A stretch of DNA of 7,071 nucleotides, from the NCBI GenBank assembly GCA_018896355.1, contig JAHIMW010000209.1, forward strand, positions 1-7,071. The letters run 5' to 3'. The stretch comes from Pseudomonadota bacterium (GTDB lineage Bacteria > Desulfobacterota > Syntrophia > Syntrophales > UBA5619). The position numbers and the translations under genes are program-made. Positions within the stretch are counted from its first letter, which is position 1. Each line of letters opens with the position of its first letter. The notes beneath the pieces are model-generated. The model was not told the origin of the DNA. It searched no databases and saw nothing but the letters and a program-made list of their open reading frames with translations. Below, piece after piece: positions 1-5,909 of this stretch.

Positions 1-891
1 CAGGACCGTCCACAGAAGTGCGGCGACGATGATTCCGAATACGCCCCTGTTCATCCCGCCGGAACCGGCATCCGTCAGATATCCAGGACCGATGTCCCGG
101 ATGGCCGCGCGGACGAGACGCCGGTCGACGGTCCGGAGATCCCGTCCGTATGCGACGAGAAGCGCCCGGTCGCAAATCGCGTTGATCCGGCGCGGGATGC
201 CCCGGGAGGCACGGTAGATCAACCCGTAGCTGCCCGGCGCAAAGACCCCGTTCGTCTGCCCGGACGCCGTCGCTATCCGGTGTTCAATATAACGCCGGAC
301 ATCGTCCCGGGCCAAGGGCTTCAGGTCGTAGCGGACCGTAATCCGTTCGTTCAACTGGCGGAGCGAAGGCAGCGCCAGCAGCCGAAGAAGCTCCGGCTGG
401 CCCATCAGGATGATCTGGATCAGCTTCTCCCGGACCGTCTCCAGGTTCGACAGCATCCGGATCTGCTCCATGACGCTGTGCGGGAGGTTCTGGGCTTCGT
501 CGATCACCAGGACGGCGTTTCGCCCGACCGCAAAATTCTGCATCAGAAAACCGTTAAGCGCGTCGAGGTACCGCTTCTTCGTCCCCCTGCCCCTCCCCAT
601 CCGGACGCCGAACTCCTGGTTGATCGTTTTCAGCAGCTCGATATCGGAAAGGGCGGGGTTGAAAATGAGCGCCGTAGCCACGGATCCGTCCAGACCGGCC
701 AGCAGAGAGCGGCAGAGCGTCGTCTTGCCGGTACCGATCCCGCCGGTAACAACCATGAATCCCTTTTTTTCATGGATCCCGTAGATCAGGCAGTTCAGGG
801 CCTCCCGGTGCTGCGGACTCAGGTAAAGAAACCGCGGATCCGGCGACAGCGTAAATGGATTCTCCTTCAGCCCGAAGCAGGCTTCATACAT
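1..891 (-). CDS. gspA: GspA/ExeA-type AAA+ ATPase of the T2SS, 3' end cut off by the window
   Basis: Reading the minus strand from the ATG at 891 gives 297 codons with no stop before the left edge, so the C-terminus is missing. The N-terminus MYEACFGLKENPF followed by PDPRFLYLS is the signature start of ExeA/GspA-family ATPases. A Walker A motif GGIGTGKTT lies at residues 50-58, a Walker B motif ending VLVIDEAQ at about 127-134, a sensor-1-like IILMGQPEL at about 160-168, and a basic GIPRRIN stretch near the end of the AAA+ module. The last 15 residues visible (GVFGIIVAALLWTVL) look like the start of a membrane segment. In Aeromonas ExeA, ATPase, membrane helix and a periplasmic peptidoglycan-binding domain follow in that order, and the protein helps the secretin assemble through the wall. 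The same role here is inferred. An in-frame ATG at 903 would add four residues (MVVV). Neither start has a clear Shine-Dalgarno, because a long inverted repeat fills the spacer after gspC. Confidence 0.9.
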   Translation of the reverse strand, partial: MYEACFGLKENPFTLSPDPRFLYLSPQHREALNCLIYGIHEKKGFMVVTGGIGTGKTTLCRSLLAGLDGSVATALIFNPALSDIELLKTINQEFGVRMGRGRGTKKRYLDALNGFLMQNFAVGRNAVLVIDEAQNLPHSVMEQIRMLSNLETVREKLIQIILMGQPELLRLLALPSLRQLNERITVRYDLKPLARDDVRRYIEHRIATASGQTNGVFAPGSYGLIYRASRGIPRRINAICDRALLVAYGRDLRTVDRRLVRAAIRDIGPGYLTDAGSGGMNRGVFGIIVAALLWTVL

Positions 892-906
892 GACGACAAC
901 CATTCG

Positions 907-965
907 AAATAGGGGGACAGCTCCCCTATTTTTTTGCGAAAAATAGGGGAGCTGTCCCCCTATTT
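907..965. repeat. Perfect 27-bp inverted repeat with 5-nt loop between gspC and gspA
   Basis: The left arm is 907-933, the loop ttgcg is 934-938, and the right arm is 939-965. The two arms are exact reverse complements. Each arm contains agggggacagctcccct, which can itself fold into a 5-bp AGGGG/CCCCT hairpin with a 7-nt loop, followed by TA and a T run: seven Ts at 929-935 on the plus strand and five on the minus strand. The element can therefore form one long hairpin or two short terminator-like hairpins, one in each direction. It starts 5 nt after the gspC stop and ends 3 nt before the earliest gspA ATG. From memory, GGGGACAG-cored palindromes of this kind are dispersed intergenic repeats in many deltaproteobacterial genomes. 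A role as terminator, attenuator or RNase III site is inferred. Confidence 0.9.
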
Positions 966-970
966 CCCGG

Positions 971-1864
971 TTAACGGAACTGGTAATTCATTGTCTTCGG
1001 GTTCCCCCCGCGTTTAACCACCATAGAGATGTCGCTACTTGACTTAAGGGTGTTGAGCAGACCCGACACGTCATCCGCCGTCCTTATTTTCCGGTTGTCT
1101 ACCTCCTGGATAATGTCTCCGTTGACAATCCCCATCTTCTGGTAGAGACTCCCCGGCCGGATACTGGTCACAATGAAGCCGTCGGGGACCCCCGCGTTAA
1201 AGTAGGGTCGGATCTGCGCCTGGCTGAGCATGCTTCCCATGTCCGCCATCGCCTCCTGAAGTTCGCTCCGATTGAGGACGAAGGTTCCGGCCTGCGGGGG
1301 CGGCCCTGTCGAGGCCGTCATGGCCTGCGCCGGCGGCAGGATCGGCGCTTCCTTCATCTCCGCCATCTTGAGGGTCCGCTCCTGTCCTTCCACGAGGAAA
1401 TCCACGGCGTTCCTCTTGATCCGGATCACCTTTGCGGCGGCGACGACATCACCCGCTTTCACGAGACGCTGCTTCCGCGTCCCCTTCTCCTCGATGACCG
1501 CGAAACCATATTTTCCCTCGCCGGCGACGGTGCCCCTGACGTCGAAGAGGAGCGCGATGTCCTGCTGCGGCGCGGCTGGGGTCTGCTTGTCCGTAACCGT
1601 GTTCGTCGTCGTTCCGAAGAGGTTCCTCTCCGGGATCACAAGGTAGACGTCCGCCGGCTCCCGGGCCGCAACGGCCGCCGCCTGGGCCTTGATCTCCACG
1701 GCGGGCGCCGGTCTCATCCGGATAAGCTGAAGCGCCAAGGCCTTGTAGAAGATCCCCACCCCCTGGTAGATGAAGATGGCCATAACCAGGAGGATCACCG
1801 TCCGCCGGGAGACGAGTCCCAGGAGATCCGACAGCGAAAGTTGAAAATAACGCGCCCAGTCCAC
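971..1864 (-). CDS. gspC: T2SS inner-membrane connector GspC with PDZ domain
   Basis: GspC links the inner-membrane platform to the outer-membrane secretin GspD and is thought to help in substrate recognition. The 297-residue product has a short cytoplasmic N-terminus, one membrane helix at about residues 22-40, an Ala-rich linker, the homology region opening with the typical ERNLFG motif (79-84) and running to about 170, a Pro-rich linker, and a C-terminal PDZ domain from about 205 (GFIVTSIRPGSLYQKMG followed by GDII). Length and domain order fit the family. The start is a GTG, chosen because AAGGTG lies 5 nt upstream and the membrane helix is then correctly placed. The gene begins 19 nt after the gspN stop. 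In Gammaproteobacteria gspC usually precedes gspD at the head of the operon. Here it follows gspN and is followed by the gspA ATPase. The stop is TAA, 5 nt before the inverted repeat. Confidence 0.93.
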   Translation of the reverse strand: MDWARYFQLSLSDLLGLVSRRTVILLVMAIFIYQGVGIFYKALALQLIRMRPAPAVEIKAQAAAVAAREPADVYLVIPERNLFGTTTNTVTDKQTPAAPQQDIALLFDVRGTVAGEGKYGFAVIEEKGTRKQRLVKAGDVVAAAKVIRIKRNAVDFLVEGQERTLKMAEMKEAPILPPAQAMTASTGPPPQAGTFVLNRSELQEAMADMGSMLSQAQIRPYFNAGVPDGFIVTSIRPGSLYQKMGIVNGDIIQEVDNRKIRTADDVSGLLNTLKSSSDISMVVKRGGNPKTMNYQFR

Positions 1865-1869
1865 AAAAT

Positions 1870-1875
1870 CACCTT
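1870..1875 (-). promoter_or_regulatory. Ribosome-binding site supporting the GTG start of gspC
   Basis: The minus strand reads AAGGTG here, 5 nt before GTG at 1864. It lies in the 19-nt gap after gspN. No alternative ATG in frame is better placed, so this site decides the start. Confidence 0.7.
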
Positions 1876-1883
1876 ACATTCAT

Positions 1884-2714
1884 TTACATGAACCTCGTCT
1901 TCGGGTTCCCCAGGGTGCCGCTGATGGCCAACGTCAAGCGCTTGTTGCCCTGCGTCGGGATCTCGATCGAGCCGTTCAGGTCGATCCGGCTCTCCCGGAA
2001 ATCGTCGGCCAGCAGGATATTCCCCTTCAGGGAAATGCGGATTTTTTCCCCGTTCAGGGTCAGCCCCGCTATCTTCAGGGCGCCGTTGCGGAAACTTACC
2101 TTCGCATCGACCTTGTTGAAATCGATCCGTTCGAAACCGAAGAGGTTCTCCAGGAGCTGGTAGCTCCCGTTCGTCAGCGTGAAATCGATATTCCCCGTTC
2201 CGTTTTTCAGTGACTCCGCGACGCCGCTGAAGGCGGCCGACCCCTTCAGCGTCCCGGTGATCCGACCGGCCAGGGCGTCCCGGAGCCAGGCGCACTTCTC
2301 GATCCGGATCTCCCGGAGATTCATCCGGGCCGAGAGCGGTCCCTTCACGGAAAAAATGTCGGCAAATTCAACTTGTCCGCGGATATCACCGCCGTATCCT
2401 TCCGCGGCCATCACGAGCGCAAGGCGACCCCGGAGCAGGGAGAGCCACCCGGGCCGGATGCCGATTCGATCCGCATGGAGGGTCGCCTCCGGGCTTCCCC
2501 GGAAACCGGCCGTGATGTTTTCCAGCGTGACGCCCGGCGGAATGGCGGGTTCGACCGCATCGATGGAGAGAAGCAGCCCCGGATAGCGGGCGGCCTCCGC
2601 CCTGATGTAATCCGTGAACGCCCCCCCGGGAAAGCGGAGATAGAGAAGCAGGATCAGCATCGCAACGCCGGCCAGGATGTAACCCACAACGGCCCTATTG
2701 ATTCTGGGTCTCAT
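1884..2714 (-). CDS. gspN: T2SS protein GspN
   Basis: GspN is an accessory inner-membrane protein present in some T2SS clusters. Its precise job is not well established. The 276-residue product has a basic N-terminus (MRPRINR), one membrane helix at about residues 8-26, and a long periplasmic part built of repeated beta-rich segments. Segments such as LKGSAAFSGVAESL, RNGALKIAGLTLNGEKI and SRIDLNGSIEI resemble AsmA-like sequence, as is usual for the deltaproteobacterial GspN type. It ends GTLGNPKTRFM and stops with TAA. The ATG at 2714 is 1 nt after the gspM stop and has a GGGGGGGAG Shine-Dalgarno 8 nt upstream. Its position between gspM and gspC supports the assignment. I rely on overall pattern and context, because the family lacks catalytic residues. 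Confidence 0.83.
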   Translation of the reverse strand: MRPRINRAVVGYILAGVAMLILLLYLRFPGGAFTDYIRAEAARYPGLLLSIDAVEPAIPPGVTLENITAGFRGSPEATLHADRIGIRPGWLSLLRGRLALVMAAEGYGGDIRGQVEFADIFSVKGPLSARMNLREIRIEKCAWLRDALAGRITGTLKGSAAFSGVAESLKNGTGNIDFTLTNGSYQLLENLFGFERIDFNKVDAKVSFRNGALKIAGLTLNGEKIRISLKGNILLADDFRESRIDLNGSIEIPTQGNKRLTLAISGTLGNPKTRFM

Positions 2715-2715
2715 C

Positions 2716-3270
2716 TCATCGACTCCCCCCCGGGGGCAGGGCTTGATAGGTGAACACCTGGAGCAGTGCGCTCATGTAGTCCGGGCTCTCCTTCATCTTT
2801 ACGAGGGACATCCTCCGGATACGGACCAGATCTTCCCGGGATTCCACCAGATAGAGGAAATCGGTCAACTGCTTCATCGTCAGCTTGTCCAGCCTCATCT
2901 CCACGGCGGTCTCCTCGTAGGCCTCCGCCGGCACGGACTTCAGGGGGTTGATCGACTTGATGTTCGCTTTGACACCCGCGTCGCCGGCCCTCTTTTCCAG
3001 GTAGGAAAAGAGCGCAAATGCGGGCGGCCGCCGTTCGATCACCCTTCGGATCTCCTCGGAGCGCCTCTGCAGGACACCGTACTCCGCGCCGAGGGTCGCG
3101 AGCTCGCGGAGGGTCTTTTCGCTTCCGGCGATCGCGCCTCGCACCTTTTGCCGCGCCTCAAAATAGGGGAAAACGGCAAAATGGACGAGCAGCGCCGCCG
3201 CCGTGAAAACGAGGCCGGCGATCACGATCTGTTTCTGACTCTTAGTCAGTTGTTCCCAAAAACTTCTCAT
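2716..3270 (-). CDS. gspM: T2SS inner-membrane platform protein GspM (PilO-like)
   Basis: GspM partners GspL in the inner-membrane assembly platform that links the cytoplasmic ATPase GspE to pseudopilus growth. The 184-residue product has the expected plan: a short cytoplasmic tail (MRSFWEQLTKSQK), one membrane helix at about residues 14-34, a coiled-coil-like stretch at about 38-75 rich in Glu, Arg and Leu, and a small periplasmic domain at about 80-180 of the ferredoxin-like GspM/PilO kind (LTMKQLTDFLYLVESRED followed by VRIRRMSLVKMKE). Length fits the family. The ATG at 3270 overlaps the gspL TGA by 4 nt (ATGA), and no good Shine-Dalgarno is visible, so translation probably depends on coupling to gspL. 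The last codons contain a run of seven Gs that also serves as the gspN ribosome-binding site. Confidence 0.88.
   Translation of the reverse strand: MRSFWEQLTKSQKQIVIAGLVFTAAALLVHFAVFPYFEARQKVRGAIAGSEKTLRELATLGAEYGVLQRRSEEIRRVIERRPPAFALFSYLEKRAGDAGVKANIKSINPLKSVPAEAYEETAVEMRLDKLTMKQLTDFLYLVESREDLVRIRRMSLVKMKESPDYMSALLQVFTYQALPPGGSR
2723..2731 (-). promoter_or_regulatory. Ribosome-binding site of gspN inside the end of gspM
   Basis: The minus strand reads GGGGGGGAG, 8 nt upstream of the gspN ATG at 2714, and the tract also encodes the last Gly codons of gspM. It is immediately preceded by CCCCC (2732-2736), so the site lies in a CCCCCGGGGG self-complementary stretch. Coupling to gspM translation is likely. 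Confidence 0.6.
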
Positions 3271-4799
3271 TTTTTCAGAATGATCTTGAGATCAAACTCC
3301 ACCCCTTTTTCCTGTTTCATGAGGTTCGTTGAGCCGATCGTCACCGTTTTGACGTGTTTCGCGTTCGCAAACGTCTTCTTGACCGTCTCCACGGCATCGA
3401 AATTCCGCGTCTCCCCCTTGATTCCAACCGCATCCCCGTCCAGAGAGAGGGAGGTCACCAGGAGGTCCGTCGGCGCCAGCTCCGAAATCTCCTTGAGGAT
3501 GTCCAGGATCGTCGCAGCCTCTGTTGCATCGCCCATCCCCGCGGCCCGCTTCTTCGCCTCGGCGATCTTTCCCTTAAGCTGGATCACCGGATCGACGACC
3601 CGGGTCACCTCCGGCAGGCTCTTCCGGAATTCCGCGTTGATCTCCTTTTTCATCGCATCGAGGCGGAGACGGGCGCCGTAGTCGTCAAGGCCGAATTCGA
3701 CGCCGGCCAGAAGCAGGATCACAAGGGCCACGACCGACCCTTTCTTCAGACGGGCGCGGAGTTCTCCGTAACCCGCGCGCGCTTCGGACGCACGCTGCCG
3801 GAAGTTGAAGCCGCTTCCCTTACCCAACGGCCGGGCCGCCAGCGCGAGGGCCTGATCCATTACGACCTGGTCCCACGACGATCGGAGGGCCGTGTCGATT
3901 TCAAAACCTCCGGACGCGATCAGGTTCGTTTGTTCCACCGCAACGGCAAAGAGCCGGGAGAGCCCCTCGGCAATCCCCGGCGTCCTGGCGCCGCCGCCTG
4001 TCAGAATAATCCGGGCCGGCGCCTCGTCGAGCCCATTCTGATGGAGGAGAAAGGCCCGGGTATTCTTTAGCTCTGAGAAGAACCGGTCGCAGATCTCCCG
4101 GATCGCCGAGCCAGCCTCCTCCGGAATTTCACCGCTTTTCTTTAACGTTTCCGATTCGGTAAAATCGATCCGCAGCGTTTCGGCTATCGCCCGGGTCGCC
4201 ATCTCCCCACCAAAACGGAAATGGCGGATGTGGAGGATCTTCCCTTTTCCTGTGAAAATCGCCGTCGTATCGAGAGCGCCGATGTCCAGCAGGATCGCGC
4301 ATGCCGGAAAATCCGATCTCTGCAGCAGGAATGAGGCAAGGGGAACGGCGTCTATGTCGATCACCGCCGTATCGCGGACATAGGGAGAAAGGAGCGCCGC
4401 TCGCTCGCCGACGAGCGAGCGGTCGGCAAGGGCGGCGAAGATCTCCGACTGTTCGCCCCTTGCGGTCACCCGGTAATCAATGAAGACCCCGTCGAGGGGC
4501 TGCTGGATCAAAGGTTCGAGGGCAAATGCTATGGTCTGCCCGATCTTTTTGTCGTCCCGGAAAGGAAGCCGGACGTTCCGGAAGGAGAGCAGACCGGGAG
4601 AAATCGCCGTCATACAGACCGAACCGCAGAAGGTCGGGTCCGCAAAAAGCTGCTGCAAAGCCTCCGGGATGCCGCCCGGCTCATGGATCTCAATCCGGCG
4701 GACGGCAAGAATCCGGCGCCCCCCCCGGAACCCCCGGGAGAGAATCACCGCCTTGACGCTGCCTGCGCCGATGTCGAGACCCAGAATTTTTTCGGCCAT
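3267..4799 (-). CDS. gspL: T2SS inner-membrane platform protein GspL with PilM-like cytoplasmic domain
   Basis: GspL anchors the secretion ATPase GspE to the inner membrane together with GspM. The 510-residue product has an N-terminal actin-like (ASKHA) domain with recognisable nucleotide-binding signatures: phosphate-1 LGLDIGAGSVKAVIL (6-20), phosphate-2 LLDIGALDTT (170-179) and adenosine-type IILTGGGA (264-271). A basic segment, one membrane helix at about 355-371, a coiled-coil-like part at about 378-420 and a PilN-like periplasmic domain at about 430-510 follow. In the well-studied gammaproteobacterial GspL the actin-like fold no longer appears to bind nucleotide, so this protein looks closer to a PilM-PilN fusion. 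The ATG at 4799 overlaps the gspK stop (TGATG) and has GGAGAG 7 nt upstream. A GTG one codon earlier (4802) is possible but too close to that site. A run of eight Gs lies in codons 25-27. Confidence 0.92.
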   Translation of the reverse strand: MAEKILGLDIGAGSVKAVILSRGFRGGRRILAVRRIEIHEPGGIPEALQQLFADPTFCGSVCMTAISPGLLSFRNVRLPFRDDKKIGQTIAFALEPLIQQPLDGVFIDYRVTARGEQSEIFAALADRSLVGERAALLSPYVRDTAVIDIDAVPLASFLLQRSDFPACAILLDIGALDTTAIFTGKGKILHIRHFRFGGEMATRAIAETLRIDFTESETLKKSGEIPEEAGSAIREICDRFFSELKNTRAFLLHQNGLDEAPARIILTGGGARTPGIAEGLSRLFAVAVEQTNLIASGGFEIDTALRSSWDQVVMDQALALAARPLGKGSGFNFRQRASEARAGYGELRARLKKGSVVALVILLLAGVEFGLDDYGARLRLDAMKKEINAEFRKSLPEVTRVVDPVIQLKGKIAEAKKRAAGMGDATEAATILDILKEISELAPTDLLVTSLSLDGDAVGIKGETRNFDAVETVKKTFANAKHVKTVTIGSTNLMKQEKGVEFDLKIILKK

Positions 4800-5773
4800 C
4801 ACTCAACTCTCCAGGACAGGAGTATGACCTTTCTCCCACCCGTTTCCCGTTTGACGATGCCGGTGATCCGCTCCATCATCCTTCCCTGGAGGCCGACGGC
4901 CGTGATCCGGAAGATGTCGCTCCGGATGGATATCAGTTCCGTGGGGATGTTCAGGCCGGCCGTCCCCGGAACGCGGCTGTACCAGGCGAGGGCTGCAAGG
5001 TCGTTTTTCTCGTCCCGGCGGTACTCATCGAGCCGGTTAACCGCCTCATCCGTCATCTCCGCCGAAAGCGCCCGGAGGACCGCTTTCGGGGCGGTGTTGA
5101 TGTTGATCCTCCCGTCGCCGAAGACGGTGAGGCACTGCACGAGTCCGGCCGTTTCCCCCGTACCGTAAAACAGCTCGCGGGAAACCCCCTTTACCATCAA
5201 TAATTCCTCAATGCAATCGAGAGATGCATTTTTCGCGGCGTAGGGCCTATCGAGATCCGCATAGTGCCCCCCCTCCGCGCCGTCGCCGGTAACCTCGTCA
5301 TCCGCATCGATCCAGTCCTTGATCGCATCAATGACCTCTTCCGCCTGCCTTTGCGGCAAACGAAAAAACGGCCCGGCAAGAAGTCGCAGCAGGAGGTCCC
5401 GGATCTGCGTGTTGTAGCCGTTTCCGCTGATCAGGCGGTTAATGGGGATTTTTCCCCCTTCGTCTTCGATTAAAAGCCTGAAGGAGGCGTTGTCGAAAAG
5501 CCCTTCGGATTTGAGGGCGAGCATTTCGGTCTTCGCCCAATCCTCCGTCAGCGCGTCGAACGCGTTCTTATCCGTCAGCAGGATAGCCTCTCCGGCGTAA
5601 AAAGCGGATTGGGCCACATAACGCAACCGGATGCCGTCGCTCAGGTTCGCCGCCTCGTAGATCTCGGAGCGTTGGGAGCGGTTCAACTGGATCGTCAACG
5701 CCACGATGATGCTGACCATCAGCAATACGAGGATGAGGGCGATGCCCCGCTGGTTCGACTGCATTTTTTTCAT
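4799..5773 (-). CDS. gspK: T2SS minor pseudopilin GspK
   Basis: GspK is the large minor pseudopilin that caps the pseudopilus tip with GspI and GspJ. From the ATG at 5773 the product has 324 residues, normal for the family. MKKMQSNQRG is a basic leader ending in Gly, the expected prepilin peptidase site, and IALILVLLMVSIIVAL is the hydrophobic helix. The mature protein has Leu rather than Glu at position 5, as GspK proteins usually do. Family features follow: EEVIDAIKDWIDADDE, the SLDCIEELLMVKGV helix, and ININTAPKAVLRAL near the C-terminal third. The stop TGA overlaps the gspL ATG. The start is uncertain. In-frame ATGs lie at 5788 (MAHFQ) and 5902, the latter reading through a REP-like repeat and adding PTPTLTLPRQRGRE. 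None has a clear Shine-Dalgarno. I chose the start giving a normal leader length and excluding repeat-encoded sequence. Confidence 0.88.
   Translation of the reverse strand: MKKMQSNQRGIALILVLLMVSIIVALTIQLNRSQRSEIYEAANLSDGIRLRYVAQSAFYAGEAILLTDKNAFDALTEDWAKTEMLALKSEGLFDNASFRLLIEDEGGKIPINRLISGNGYNTQIRDLLLRLLAGPFFRLPQRQAEEVIDAIKDWIDADDEVTGDGAEGGHYADLDRPYAAKNASLDCIEELLMVKGVSRELFYGTGETAGLVQCLTVFGDGRININTAPKAVLRALSAEMTDEAVNRLDEYRRDEKNDLAALAWYSRVPGTAGLNIPTELISIRSDIFRITAVGLQGRMMERITGIVKRETGGRKVILLSWRVE
4807..4812 (-). promoter_or_regulatory. Ribosome-binding site deciding the gspL start
   Basis: The minus strand reads GGAGAG within the last codons of gspK. It is 7 nt from ATG 4799 and only 4 nt from the adjacent GTG 4802, which favours the ATG. 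Confidence 0.6.
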
Positions 5774-5817
5774 CTGAAAATGCGCCATCAACTTATTGAA
5801 TTCATTGCATCCAACTT

Positions 5818-5885
5818 CCCTCCCCCTTTGACGGGGGAGGGTCAGGGTGGGGGTGGGGTCGCCCAGCAATTTCCATCCCCCTTTG
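5818..5885. repeat. REP-like C/G-rich element between gspJ and gspK
   Basis: On the plus strand ccctccccc (5818-5826) and gggggaggg (5833-5841) form a perfect 9-bp stem around a 6-nt loop. Five G-tracts run on from the stem to 5858. A second copy of tccccctttg occurs at 5876-5885, matching 5821-5830, so the G-rich arm can pair alternatively with either copy. The minus strand reads CCCCACCCCCACCCTGACCC followed by CCCCCGTC and AAAGGGGGAGGG, a style I know from dispersed repeats in many deltaproteobacterial genomes. When read as protein in the gspK frame it gives PTPTLTLPRQRGRE, a typical false N-terminal extension. The element occupies most of the gspJ-gspK spacer. Confidence 0.75.
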
Positions 5886-5901
5886 TGACGGAAGGCCGTC
5901 A
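5886..5901. repeat. Short inverted repeat just after gspJ
   Basis: tgacgg (5886-5891) and ccgtca (5896-5901) are perfect 6-bp arms around the loop aagg. The hairpin lies between the gspJ stop and the REP-like element, directly adjacent to the second tccccctttg copy. It may be part of that element. It has no T run, so it is not a standard intrinsic terminator. Confidence 0.45.
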
Positions 5902-5909
5902 TGAGAGTT

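Noticed and set aside
280..912. 210-codon plus-strand frame opposite the gspA ATPase
   Set aside because: The minus strand encodes a clear AAA+ protein with Walker motifs over the same bases. The plus frame is its shadow, and its last codons fall in the inverted repeat.
907..965. CRISPR repeat or insertion-sequence ends
   Set aside because: There is a single palindrome with no spacers, no repeated units and no transposase open frame nearby in the window.
1865..1883. Internal promoter before gspC
   Set aside because: The gap is only 19 nt and holds a ribosome-binding site but no recognisable -35/-10 pair.
1795..2295. 166-codon minus-strand frame overlapping gspN and gspC
   Set aside because: Its translation is Arg/Gly/Pro-rich with no family resemblance, and it conflicts with two recognised genes on the same strand.
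2698..3681. 327-codon open frame on the plus strand opposite gspM and gspL
   Set aside because: It is antisense to two well-supported genes in GC-rich DNA. The translation is low-complexity and family-less, and there is no ribosome-binding site or neighbour to support it.
5789..5902. N-terminal extension of gspK starting at 5902
   Set aside because: The extra residues come from the REP-like element (PTPTLTLPRQRGRE) and would give an abnormally long prepilin leader. They were left out of the CDS but recorded as an alternative.
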